Made by a program: the position numbers and the translations under genes
The notes under the pieces: model-generated
The model's database searches: none
What the model saw: only the letters and a program-made list of their open reading frames with translations
What the model was told of the DNA's origin: nothing
Assembly: GCA_023375785.1 (NCBI GenBank)
Contig: SZWC01000535.1
Coordinates: 56,508-90,932 of the forward strand
Source of the DNA: Penium margaritaceum
Taxonomy: Eukaryota; Streptophyta; Zygnematophyceae; Desmidiales; Peniaceae
DNA length: 34,425 nt
Direction: 5' to 3'
In this document: one piece after another, positions 10,047 to 20,411 of the stretch
Layout: every line of letters starts with the position of its first letter
Numbering within the stretch: position 1 is the first letter of the stretch

Positions 10047-11464
10047 AGGCGAGGGAGTTCTATTTTTTAAGCGCCGGGTAAGGCGTTCCTGACCCCCTCA
10101 CTTTTTGGGTAGAAGGGTTATTTGGCCCTTCTCGATATCTATCGCCATATCCACGTTTCACACATTAACGACACCATATCAATTTTTGGAACTTTTCAAT
10201 TCTCTAACGCTACATCCAGCGAGAATGCAAAGTGCACTATATCCAAATGTAAACTAAATGTCGACGCCGCATGCCATCAAACGACAATATGCTGACATCG
10301 TCAAACATGAGAGAAAAATCAGAAATCCCTGTTTAGAGGGTTTTTAAACTTTTCTCACAAAATTTTGATACAGTTTTGAGTGGGGGGACTGAAACACCCC
10401 ATGCATTCAAAGGGAACCTGCTGGACCCGCTACTGCGGGGCCCAGCAGCAGCCCGCACGAAAATAAAACCCTAAAACCCCGATTTTAACTTGGGGTACGC
10501 TTTAAGCGTGGTTTTCCTGGATAAAAATGGGTTTGCTTCTTGGGAAAAAAATTGGAAAATGCGTTTTCGCTCGATCACGATTCTCACGAGGAGGGGGGGG
10601 GGCGAGGGGGGTGACACATCACCCCCCTCACTTCACTCGATCGGAAACTTCATGAGAAATTTCTAGGAAGCTTCCTAACATTGCTGCTGCTTACGTGGCA
10701 GCATTGTTCAATCAGCTTGCGCATTAGCAAGAAAGCAGGTGCAAAGGACACGAAGGGCAACACCCTCCAGAAGCGATCAAGCGACGTTCAATGACCGTCG
10801 CTGTTTTTGGCGTAGGCGAAATTCAAACTGACCCTCGCAGTGTTTTTTTCCCGGATTATTTTTAAGCCCATGGAGGAATAATTTAATAATTTACTACCGG
10901 TAAAGAAGTACCCAGGAGGACTAAATGAACGTCTTTGCAAATGATAATAATTAATTTCCTTCCGAATAATTGCAGTAAAATGGTAGCTTAGTAATGCAGA
11001 GAGAGCTAACAACTGACAAACACAGCATAAATAGCTGCCGAGACGCACAGCGGGTGACGCATGCAACAATGTCACTTTCTCCTAAAACCGGCCCAAATCC
11101 ACTGTTTTGGTTGTAACTCCGCGCACAAGTATCCAAACGCAACACCGTCTGAACCTAGAAATGCAGAATCTTGAGCCAGACGCTACGACTGTTCATTCGC
11201 ACAAGTCCGGCATTGATCGGTGGACAGACAATGCAAAATATGCAAATCAAGCTGAAGAGCAAGTCCCTCGAGAAAACTCTAGCGTCTGTAGAAAAACTGC
11301 AAAGCACCCCCGCAAGCACCCAGGATGTCGTGGCAACTGTCTGGCAGCAGCTGGTGGATGGAGCCCGCACTCGTCGGTGCTCGAGCGCCAGCTCTGCCCG
11401 CATCAGGGATCATATCGGTGTGCTCTCCAGTACTATTGCTCCACACCACCAGTGCAAGGTGACA

Positions 11465-12098
11465 GATAAGATGCAAGGAAGCTTCCTAGCGACACTCCCG
11501 TTGACCAGGCGTCAGTGCCTGATCAGACCGTGACGACAGTCACAAGTCGTGCACGCAACGGCAAGAGTTTGCTAGGGGACACAAGGCAAAGTGTCTGAAT
11601 GCTTCAATAACATTTTCAGAGAGAGAGAACAACTGACAGGTCCATGGCCTAAAGACCTGCCGCGGCGCACAGCGGGTGTCGCACGCGGCGGTCCAAGAGT
11701 TGTCCTAAAAGTGGTCCAAAACCACTATTTTGGCCATAACTCTGCGCACACATGTCAGAATGCTACGCCGTCTGAACCTAGATGTGCAGGATCATAAGAC
11801 GGACGCTACGACTGGTTAGATGCATGCATCCATCATCAGACGGTGGACAAGCAATGCAAAAACATGCAAATCGGGCTCATGGCCAGTCCGCCGAATAGAC
11901 TCCTGCAGGCTGCAAAAAAACAGCAGGGAGTCCTGGCAGTGTCCGGGGCTCTGGAACGGTAGTCAGCCAGCTCCAAGCTGGTAGTCCACCGCCCGTCGTC
12001 ACACCGACGTCACCGGGGCCCGCCTCAGGGATCTGCACGAGTATGGACACGGCCGAGTGGTCACAGTAGACTGTACAAGAACGTCACAAATCACAACA
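11465..12098 (-). repeat. 3' LTR of the minus-strand copia element
   Basis: 634 bp, the same length as its partner 18656-19289, differing at a small percentage of sites (for example GGAAGCTTCC versus GGACGCTTCC). On the minus strand it begins TGTTGTGATTTGTGAC and ends near CTTGCATCTTATC. The inner edge is next to CTCCCCCAT (plus strand), the polypurine tract. Confidence 0.9.
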
Positions 12099-12200
12099 CT
12101 CCCCCATGACCCGATGGTACGCATGTCCATACACGTGCAGCACTGGGACAAGTACAATAGTGAGTGTGAAACAGATGAGACACGGGCACACATCCCACAC

Positions 12201-15200
12201 TCAACCACCCTCAGGCATGGGGCGAAGCCTAACGGAACGAATGGCCACCTGGAACTTTCTGCGAGCTAGTGCCTTTGTCAAGAAATCAGCACGTTGCATG
12301 TAAGTGCCAACCCACATGACGGAGATCACGTGTCGCTCCACCAGATCACACACAAAGTGATGCTCAACTGCAATGTGCTTTGTGCGAGCGTGAAAGACAT
12401 CGGAGTTCTCCGCAATGGCGAGAGCACTGTGGTTGTCACAATGGAGCACAATGGCAGGTACTGACTGACCAAGCTCAAGAAACAGCCGCTACAGCCATGC
12501 CGCCTCAGCAGCCCCTGCGCCCAAAGCAACGTACTCTGCCTCTGACAAGCTACGTGCGATGCAGCCCTGCTTCCCGCTACGCCAAGACAGAGCGGTACCA
12601 CCGAGCAGGAACACGTAGCCAGTACGACTGCGTCCATCTGGGCTCCAAGCCCAGTCGCTGTCAGTGTAGCCGTCAAGGACCATCGAACACCGCCGACGAA
12701 AGCAGAGTCCGAGGTACGGCGTGGAGACCACGTACCGCACCACTCGCACAGACGCGTGAAGGGCTCTGGCACGTGGAGCCTACGAGAACTGAGCAAGAAG
12801 GTTGACAGCAAAAGCGATGTCAGGACGTGTGGTAGTGGCCAGGTACATCAGATATCCGATGAGACGGAGGTACAAGGTCACGTCCACTGTCTCCCCCAGT
12901 TGTGTGGGATCATCCACCTTCAGGACATCCTGCCCAATGGGTGTAAGAGGTGTGGAAGCGGTGGGCACTGCACCAAGGAGATCGCTGAAACGCTCCCCCA
13001 TGACTCGTGCATATCGGGCCTGATGCAGCAACAGTGTCCGACGCCTGCGATCTTGCACGATCTCCATACCAAGAAACACCGATGCAGGACGGAGGTCCTT
13101 CATCTGTAGGCAGTCTGAAGGACAACCTTGGCCTCCTTCACGGCCTCCAGGGACGGAGATGCGATCAGAAGGTCATCGACATAGACCAGGATGGCGGTGA
13201 ACCGCTCAGGTGTCAGTAGGATGAAGAGAGAGGGATCTGCCTCACTCTGTACATATCCCGCACATGTCAAAGTGCCCGTGATCTCCCGGTTCCAACACCA
13301 CGGAGACTGCTTGAGGCCGTACAAGGACTTGCACAAGCGCCCGACCTTGTCACCGTCCTCAAAGCCTGGTGGCTGAGCCACGTAAATCTCCTCATCCAGA
13401 GAGCCATGGAGGAACACATTGTTCACATCCATCTAGTGCAGTTCCCAGTCATGCTGAGCCACTACACCGAACAGAGCTCGAGCTGAGGTCATGCGGCCGA
13501 CAGGGGAAAAAGTGTTAGTGTAATCGACGCCCTCAATCTGAGAGTACCCCTTGACGACCAAGCGGGCCTTGTAGCGTTCCAGTGAGCCATCCGGCTTCAC
13601 TTTCTTGTGAAAGACCCACTTGAATTGAATAGCCTTCCTCCCACGCGGAAGGTCGACAAGCTCGTAGACTTTATGCTCTCGGATAGCGCGAAGCTCATCC
13701 TCGCAGGCAGCTCGCCAGGCGTCAGCATCCTGTGATGAGAGAGCTTCCCTCAGGGTGTCGGGGTCGGGCGCCACAGAGGGAGAGCTCTGCGTGGCAAGGG
13801 CACACGCCTCGGTGCTAGGCCTGGCGACCACAAGATCAGCTGCTGCATCACAAGCGATATGGAACTCGCGAGTGACGAGATCGTGCCCTACGGGGCACGC
13901 TGGATGTATCTTTATGAGCTCAGTGCGGACACTCAGGCCTAGGGCCTTTGTGCCGGGGTCACCACTCGCGATGCTGCGAGAGGGGTGCCTGGGTGCGGGG
14001 CCCGACGCTCGTTGAGCTCCGGAATCCAGTGGTCGAAGACGGCCACCGGGCTCACGGGAGTAACCTGAGCTCGAGGGGCGCACCTCAGGCTCAGGAACAG
14101 GTACGACCATTGCTGGTGGGGGCTGAGGCAAAGCAGTCGGTGATGCCGTGTGAGGAGATGCGTGTGTGGGAGACATGGGGCTGGATGTGATAGCAGGAGC
14201 GGGCAAGACTGGACCTGACACAAAGGCAGGAGTGCCGGCTGGCGCAGAAGTAGGCACGGGAGCTGAAGCACGGATACCTGTGGGGTGTGAAACAGGCTGT
14301 ACGGGCAAGGTCTCTGGACTGACAGCGATGATCGCCGGGTCATCAAAGGCCAGAGACCGATAGGTGAAGGGGGCTCGAATGGACACATCAGCCTGATGAG
14401 AGGTGCTCGCTGGCGTAGAAGTCTCCCCCATCCACAGAGAACCCTTACAAGTAGGAACATGTGTGGCGGAGACCTTGGACCCCTGCTGGTCCTCGGTGTA
14501 CCACAAGGAGGCCAGGGATCCCCAGACGCAAGCGAGACGAAGGTCAGCACGTTGTCCAAACCAGAGCTCATACGGTATTATATGGTCCGGAGGCGGACCG
14601 TGCAGGAGCCGGTTCCAGACCCAAGTCATGTAGGCGAAATCCTCAAAGACAAAGGACTCAGGGAGACCGCACTCAGACCGCATAGCGCGAATCGCATCCT
14701 CCATGGTGCGGTTCCAACGCTCGGAAACACCGTTCTGCTGAGGGGTAGCAGGAGCAGAGACCTGGTAAAAAATCCCGTGCTCAGCAAAGAATCCTTCCAT
14801 CTTGCCAAGGAACTCACCACCGCGATCCGAGCGGAAAGTATGTAGCGTGTGACGTGACTGACGCTCAGCCATCACTAGCCAGAGTCAAACCGCAAGGGCG
14901 GCGTCGCTCTTCTGACGCAGGCTGTAGACCCACCGCATCCGGGTAAATTCATCAGTCAGAGTCAGAACGTACCGGCCCCGATCAGATAGGGACTCGACCG
15001 GAAGAGGACCGAGAAGGTCTGAGTGAACTAACTCGAGAGGCCGAAGCGCTCGGGAACGAGAGTCAGGGTAGGTGCATCAGTACATCTTCCCTTGAGCGCA
15101 AAAGAGACAGTCGGTCTTGGGTGGCTTCTCGAAAGAAGCCGCGTCAAGACCGAGAGCTGGCTATGTCCGAATGAGCTTCGACACAGTATCAGAGTCCACG

Positions 15201-16395
15201 TGACACAGACGGCGATGAAGCAACCGCTGGTGTTCCGGAGAGAGAACACCAGTGTCAAAGACCCGACCGGAGGGGGAAGGAGAGGAAGGGGAGGAGGTAC
15301 AAGAGACGCGGTACAGATCATCTACGACATAGGCACGAAGGACAACACTGCGAGTGTCAGTAGCAGTCACAGTCGCTGAGTCTGCGGTATGCTCCACAAA
15401 GAGACCCATCAGTGTGCAGGCACGCACAGAAAGTAGGCTGAGCTCAAGATCAGGCACAAACAACACGTCAGAAAGGTACAAGGGGCCAGACGGACCGTCC
15501 AAATAAACAACCCCAACACCATGGACTGGCAAGGACTGACCAGAGCCTGTACGGACGGAACGGACAGACATGACAGGACCGAGAACAACAAAATCACTAC
15601 GACGACACGTCATGTGATGAGTGGCACCAGAATCGATGATCCAAGTGCCACCGGAGTCACGACTGGTGGACGTCACTGTACAACGGGCAATGGAACACTC
15701 GGCATCAGAGGGACGCTGAGCCGTCAGTGGGGAGGAACGACGCAGGNGAAACATACAACCCCAACACCATGGACTGGCAAGGACTGACCAGAGCCTGTAC
15801 GGACGGAACGGACAGACGTGACAGGACCGAGAACAACAAAATCACTACGACGACACGTCATGTGATGAGTGGCACCAGAATCGATGATCCAAGTGCCACC
15901 GGAGTCACGACTGGTGGACGTCACTGTACAACGGGCAATGGAACACTCGGCATCAGAGGGACGCTGAGCAGTCAGTGGAGAGGAACGACGCAGGGCACAA
16001 AGATGAGACTCATGAACCCAATCGGTGCAGTCAGGCCCATCATCATCACATGCTGACTGTGCTCCCCCACACGTGTCGTTACGAGTCACAGGAACGGACG
16101 GACAGACAGTCTGTGGACCACCCGACGATGAAAACACACTCGCACCTCCCTGAAAGCGGAGCGCCAGAAGATGTCGGAGCTCAGCGATGGTGCGGTCGCG
16201 TGGGTCCGGATCGCTGCAACTCGCCGGTGGGGAAGCGGGAACAGCTGCATTCGTGGCCGCCACGCGTCCGGAGGATGGCGAGGATGACGTGCTGGACGTG
16301 GAACGGAGGGCGTGTGCAGCCTGGAGCCCGCGAGTAATCCGCGCCCAGTCGAGCGGCTGCTGGCACTCGGTGTAGCGATGGGCGCCTCCACAGTT
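12201..16395 (-). pseudogene. copia pol: protease, integrase, RT, RNase H, decayed
   Basis: The minus-strand frame continues from gag. Protease: WIIDSGATHHMT near 15863-15891. Integrase: HRRLCH...CLFC zinc site, HSDLLGP, FRSDRGGEF (near 14830) and QNGVSERWNR, the D-D-E residues. RT: YVDD at 13172-13183. RNase H: TDSDWAWS, CDNHSALAI, ADFLTKALARRKF. Ends TGA 12201-12203. Damage: TAG 15161, TGA 15077, TGA 14885, TAG 13433, one-base deletion near 13108, TAG 12780, TAG 12489. The plus-strand sister has CAG at the last three TAG sites. The protease segment is doubled by the contig join at 15747. Confidence 0.9.
15507..15994 (-). repeat. Duplication across the single N at 15747 (assembly join)
   Basis: 15507-15746 and 15755-15994 are near-identical, about 240 bp at a constant offset of 248, either side of an N. 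Both contain the protease active site. A real element would not have two tandem protease starts, so an unmerged overlap is the likely cause. It also causes the apparent frame change between the gag-side and integrase-side reading frames. Confidence 0.9.
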
Positions 16396-17757
16396 CTAGT
16401 AGTGAACAGAACGTCCACTGCTACCATTGGAGGACGACTGCTGCTGTGACTGCTGCTGACCTGATCCACGCTTCCCCTTCTTCTTCCCCTGAGCTGCTGC
16501 TGCAACACCCTGTGTCTGAGTGGGTGTGGGCAGGGCCGAAGAGGAGGAGGAAGATGAGGACGTGATGGAGGATGAAGAAGGAGACTGCCGGAGGGAAGAT
16601 GCTGGTGACGCGACGACTGCTACAGCAAGGGAAGTCTCCTGATGGGCCACGGCTGCCTCGCGGGCTGAAGTCACCTGCAGGAAGAGCTGATGCGCCCAAG
16701 GGAGATGCTGCAGAATGGCTGAAAAGGGCTCGAGGACAGCGTCGCTGTACCGTGTGAAGGTGTTAGTGTACTCAAGGCGAACTCCGAGCATCATCGTACG
16801 GAGCGCCCACAGCTGTGTGCCTCCTGAGGTCCCAAGGCGTGTGTAGATGCGCATGGCGCGTCGCCAGTAATCGGCTACAGGCTCTGCAGGCCCCTGACGG
16901 AGAGAGTGGAAGGCACGAATGTATACTGCACGGGTGGCGTGCATCTCTGCGGCCAACAAGGATAAGGCCAGATCCCAACCTCCATGTGGATCGGCGCCGG
17001 TGCCTGTGCCGGGCTCGCCAAGGAAGGGGCGGAAATCGACAACGGTCTCGCGTGGCATGGCATAGAGGAGTCCGCGCATCGCTCTGGCTACTGTCAGCAC
17101 CTGTGCTGGGCCTGTAGGCTGATACGGGCTGTGGTAGTAGGGCCACACGCCCTCTGAAGTAGCCCAAACCTGAAAGAGGATCTCCCAGCAGTCGAAGCCG
17201 TCCTCAGTGATGTACCATGGAGGTGATGTCTCAAAGTCCTTGGGTTGCCGCTCCGTGGGGAGAGCAACCGCAGGCCGAGGAGGACGAGGGACGGGGAAGA
17301 CTCCTGGAAGGGGATAGTCACCGGGATAGTCGCGTAACGATCGCAACATAGGAAACCGAGGAGATCTGGTGCCCGTCTGCAGCTGACGGAGGTGCTCCTG
17401 AAGAACTCGAATCTCATGATCCGGGGAGTCATCTGTCATGCCTGTCATGAATGGATCATCATCCAGGAGGTCAGAAGGTGGTGGGTCAGGTCGAGCTCCT
17501 GTCACGGGTGCCTGAGCCGACAGCTGTGTAGAAACCGCGACGCCGGCAGTTCCCTCGGAAACCTGCCGTGGGACCGTGGACTGGGCACGCAAAAGCTCAG
17601 TCAGCGTACGGAGGGCATCAGTCTGCTCCCGCTGTAGGCGACGCATCTCAACCTGCTGGCTCCGCAAGTCCACAATGGCCGGCGAGCGTGGGCTCAGGAC
17701 CCCAGAAGAGGAGGAGGAGGGATCACCTGTCCCCTTCCCCTTGTTAGACGAGTTCAT
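16396..17757 (-). CDS. copia gag (capsid), 453 aa, continuing in frame into protease
   Basis: ATG at 17757 (MNSSNKGKGTGDP) to TAG 16396-16398. A Ser-rich N-terminus, a coiled-coil-like stretch (LRSQQVEMRRLQREQTDALRTL), a central Trp-rich capsid-like region (about residues 170-350) and a Ser/Gln-rich tail. It would form the virus-like particle. Past the TAG the same frame continues NCGGAHRYTEC, a degraded zinc-knuckle-like motif, and runs into the protease, so gag and pol were probably one long frame, as in many plant copia elements. The TAG may be a nonsense change or, less likely, a readthrough site. The family is inferred from position, not from a clear domain match. Confidence 0.8.
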   Translation of the reverse strand: MNSSNKGKGTGDPSSSSSGVLSPRSPAIVDLRSQQVEMRRLQREQTDALRTLTELLRAQSTVPRQVSEGTAGVAVSTQLSAQAPVTGARPDPPPSDLLDDDPFMTGMTDDSPDHEIRVLQEHLRQLQTGTRSPRFPMLRSLRDYPGDYPLPGVFPVPRPPRPAVALPTERQPKDFETSPPWYITEDGFDCWEILFQVWATSEGVWPYYHSPYQPTGPAQVLTVARAMRGLLYAMPRETVVDFRPFLGEPGTGTGADPHGGWDLALSLLAAEMHATRAVYIRAFHSLRQGPAEPVADYWRRAMRIYTRLGTSGGTQLWALRTMMLGVRLEYTNTFTRYSDAVLEPFSAILQHLPWAHQLFLQVTSAREAAVAHQETSLAVAVVASPASSLRQSPSSSSITSSSSSSSSALPTPTQTQGVAAAAQGKKKGKRGSGQQQSQQQSSSNGSSGRSVHY

Positions 17758-18030
17758 GTCACCTCTCAGTATGGGTTGACAGGTCAGGTTTGTCAGATTT
17801 CAAAAGCGTCAGCGTTTATCGAGGATTTGAGACGCTGGCAATTTTTGACTGTCCGGCCAAATATTTGGCTAAGTATGGTGCTGACGTCAGCAAGTGGTTG
17901 CTGACGTCAGCACGACCTGATGATGTCAGCAAGCAAAAGTGCTGACATCAGCTCGACTCCACCCCTTTTCCCTTATTTTTCCTTTCTTTTTTTTCTTTTT
18001 TTTCTCTTCTCGCGGTTCTGCGCGAGCGTG

Positions 18031-18620
18031 CAGCTGTTCCGCGGCGGCTGCGTGGAAGCTGCGCGGAGGCAGCGCAGCAGCTTCCGCTCAGCTGCTGCTG
18101 CAGCTGTGCTGTAAGCTGCATCAGCAGCTGCGTGGCTGCGTGCGCAGCAGTGGCAGCAGCGGCTGCTCAATACCGCTGCGGCTGCTGCTCGCTGCCGCCG
18201 CCGCGCGCTGCTGCTGCTGCCGCTGTTGCGCTGCTGTTGCTGTAGATCCTGCTGCTCTGCTGTTGCCGCCGCGACTGCCGCTGCTGCTGCTGCGCTGTTG
18301 TTGCTGCCGCTGCTACTGCTCTGCTGCTCCCGCCTCTGCACTGCTGTTGCCGCGGCCGCCGCTGCGGCTGCGGGCGGCGACTGCACTCGTTGCAGCCGCC
18401 ACGCGCTGCTGTAGCTGCTGCTACGGTGCTGCTGCTACCGCTGCTGATGCTGCTGCTCTGCTGCTATGCTGCTGCTGGCACGGTTGCAATGCCGCTGCTA
18501 CGGTCTCACGTGATGAGTGTGGGCTACGTCGACGGCGACCGGCTGTCTTCGACAGACCCTAGTGGATCTGCTGCAGCGGTGACTCTCACTGCTGCTGCTC
18601 TGCTGTCTCTCTGCTGCGCA
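18031..18620. repeat. CTG/CAG-rich leader of the copia element
   Basis: Between the primer site and gag lies about 600 bp rich in GCTGCTG (plus strand) / CAGCAGC (minus, sense strand of the element). Reading frames on either strand give only Cys/Leu- or Ala/Gln-rich runs. Confidence 0.75.
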
Positions 18621-18642
18621 GCTGAGTGAGAACTGTCTCACT

Positions 18643-18654
18643 GCTCTGATACCA
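18643..18654 (-). promoter_or_regulatory. Primer binding site, tRNA-iMet type
   Basis: On the minus strand this reads TGGTATCAGAGC, the usual complement of the initiator-Met tRNA 3' end used by plant copia elements. It lies one base from the 5' LTR edge at 18656. Confidence 0.93.
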
Positions 18655-18655
18655 G

Positions 18656-19289
18656 GATAAGATGCAAGGACGCTTCCTAGGGACACTCCCGTTGACCAGG
18701 CGTCAGTGCCTAATCAAACAGTGACGACAATCACAAGTCGTGCACGCAACGGCAAGAGTTTGGCTAGGGGACACAAGGCAAAGTGTCTGAATGCTTCAAT
18801 AGCATTTACAGAGAGAGAGAACAAATGAGAGGTCCATGGCCTAAATACCTGCCGCGGCGCACAGCGGGTGTTGCACGCGGCGGTCCAAGAGCTGTCCTAA
18901 AACTGGCCCAAAACCACTGTTTTAGCCATAACTCTGCGCACACATGTCAGAATGCTACGCCGTCTGAACCTAGATGTGCACGATCACAAGACAGTATTAC
19001 GACTGGTCACATGCATGCATCCATCATCAGACGGTGGACAAGAAATGCAAAAGCATGCAAATCGGGCTCATGGCCAGTCCGCCGAAAAGAATCCTGCAGG
19101 CTGCAGAAAAACAGCAGGGAGTCCCGGCAGTGTCCGGGGCTATGGAACGGTAGTCGGCCAGCTCCAAGCTGGTAGTCCGCCGCCCGTCGTCGCACCGACG
19201 TCACCAGGGACCGCCTCAGGGATCTGCACGAGTATGGACATGACCGAGTGGTCACAGTACACTGTACAAGAACGTCACAAATCACAACA
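18656..19289 (-). repeat. 5' LTR of the minus-strand copia element
   Basis: 634 bp, partner of 11465-12098. It would hold the promoter and polyadenylation signals. On the minus strand GGTATTTAGGCCATGG (near 18832-18847) corresponds to TATTTATGCCATGG of the plus-strand LTR and is the best TATA-like candidate. Confidence 0.9.
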
Positions 19290-19313
19290 GGTTGGAAGCC
19301 ACACAAACCAACA

Positions 19314-20300
19314 CTTGAGTCGCTGATCAAGCATGTCCATAAAAATGGATGTCGTTATTTGCTTTTTTTTATTTTGCCGGATATGGCGTAGTGAATATTC
19401 AAGTTAGGAATATCTCAGGCTTATGTTGACGCTTGCGTGGATATATCAGCCATATTGCCGTTTCCGATATCTATCGTCATATCCAAGTTTCGCACATCAA
19501 CCACGCCATATCCAAAAGTGGCATGTTTTCTGCTCTTCATTAACGATATATCCAAAGAACATGGGAGAAAACGCTATATCGACATGAACACACTATTTTG
19601 ACAGTGCATGCCGTCTAGCAACAACATAATGACATGGTCAGACATTAAAAAAAATCACTAACCCCTGAATAGAGGGGTTTGTGACTTTTCTTACAACGGG
19701 CTGCGAGGGTTTTGTGTGGGGGTTCCGAAACACCCCATGCCTTGAAAGGGAACCTGCTGGGCCCTGTGGTAGCGAGGTTCAGCAGGGGCTCGCACAAACA
19801 TAAAATCCTAAAAAGCTGAGTGTAATTTAGGGTATGTTTTGAAAGCGGTTTTCATGTATAAAAATGGGGCATTTTCCAAAGATAAAAAGAAAAGGGAATT
19901 TTTTTCTCCATCGCAATTGAGCGATTAACCTTTTGTTTTTTTTACTTGCAAAACCCATTCGCGGATGTAGTGTTTCATATTTGAGCAGGCTTTGCCCGCG
20001 CAAACATAAAAAGAACTTCTAAATCTACAAATGGGGGTTTGCGAGTTAAAAAGAAACAAAAGGATAATTTCTCGATCACGATCCTCGTGATGATGGGATG
20101 ACACATCACCCTCCTCGCTTTGCTTGATCGACGACTTGCGTTGCTGATCAGGCATGGTCATAAAATGGGGATGGCGTAGTTTAAAACTTTCTGGATATGG
20201 GGTGGTTAATATTCAACTTACGGATATGTAAGGATTATGTTGACGCTTGCGCGGATGTATCAGCTATAACGCCCTTTTCTGGCACCAGAGTTGTGGACAA
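19314..20300. repeat. Hairpin-rich tandem repeat family, right block
   Basis: Continues the repeat interrupted at 10647. One full unit (about 19314-20142) is followed by the start of another: CTGATCAAGCATGTCCATAAAAATGG at 19323 recurs as CTGATCAGGCATGGTCATAAAATGG near 20143, and GGATATGGCGTAGTGAATATTCAA (19378) recurs near 20191. The period is therefore roughly 0.8 kb. No protein is seen. Confidence 0.7.
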
Positions 20301-20406
20301 TGGGGGGGGGGCTACCCAAGAAGAGAGATAAGCCCTGGGCACTAGGTTCGCACTAAGGATTGGGTGAATCGATGATTAGAAAATTCATAAATATATAAGA
20401 TGATAT
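20301..20406. other. Short spacer before the LTR element
   Basis: About 100 bp with a G run (20300-20310) and AT-rich sequence leading to the insertion site AAATG. Nothing else is recognised. Confidence 0.4.
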
Positions 20407-20411
20407 AAATG
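20407..20411. repeat. Target site duplication, left (AAATG)
   Basis: AAATG directly before the 5' LTR, matched by AAATG at 28163-28167 directly after the 3' LTR. Confidence 0.9.

Larger units (their letters stand above)
9204..10647. repeat. Hairpin-rich tandem repeat family, left block
   Basis: Two diverged units (about 9204-10046 and 10047-10647) align with each other and with 19314-20300. Shared order: ATGTCGACGC.GCATGC, a CCCT/AGGG hairpin, a stretch ending CCCCATGCATT, AAAGGGAACCTGCTGG, then CCTAAAACCCCG and a GATCGAG palindrome series. The first unit contains near-perfect hairpins at 9204-9240, 9262-9301, 9333-9361, 9373-9406, 9422-9460, 9557-9633 and about 9685-9722. No protein is encoded. 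It ends where the old LTR inserted (target CTTCA, 10648-10652). Confidence 0.75.
11465..19289 (-). mobile_element. Ty1/copia LTR retrotransposon, near full length
   Basis: Two 634-bp LTRs (18656-19289 is 5', 11465-12098 is 3'), a tRNA-iMet primer site, a CTG/CAG-rich leader, gag, protease, integrase, RT and RNase H in copia order on the minus strand, then a short polypurine run before the 3' LTR. It lies inside an older LTR. The flanks (GGTGACA left, GGTTG right) do not give a clear target duplication. Several nonsense codons and a frameshift make it non-autonomous now. Confidence 0.9.
10653..19313 (-). mobile_element. Old solo LTR split by a younger copia insertion
   Basis: 10653-11464 and 19290-19313 together look like one diverged LTR related to the copia LTRs: its 3' end is TTTCTCA (on the minus strand), it has the AGGAAGCTTCCT palindrome at 10664-10675, and its 5' end is TGTTGG. 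The flanks are CTTCA (10648-10652) and CTTGA (19314-19318). The uninterrupted repeat unit near 20127 reads GACTTGCG, so the target was inside this repeat and the two flanks are a decayed 5-bp target duplication. The younger element 11465-19289 lies about 24 bp from the LTR's far edge. Confidence 0.7.

Noticed and set aside
17939..18562. Cys/Leu/Ala-rich frames up to 207 residues
   Set aside because: They are CTG/CAG trinucleotide sequence in the copia leader, with no domain and open in several frames.
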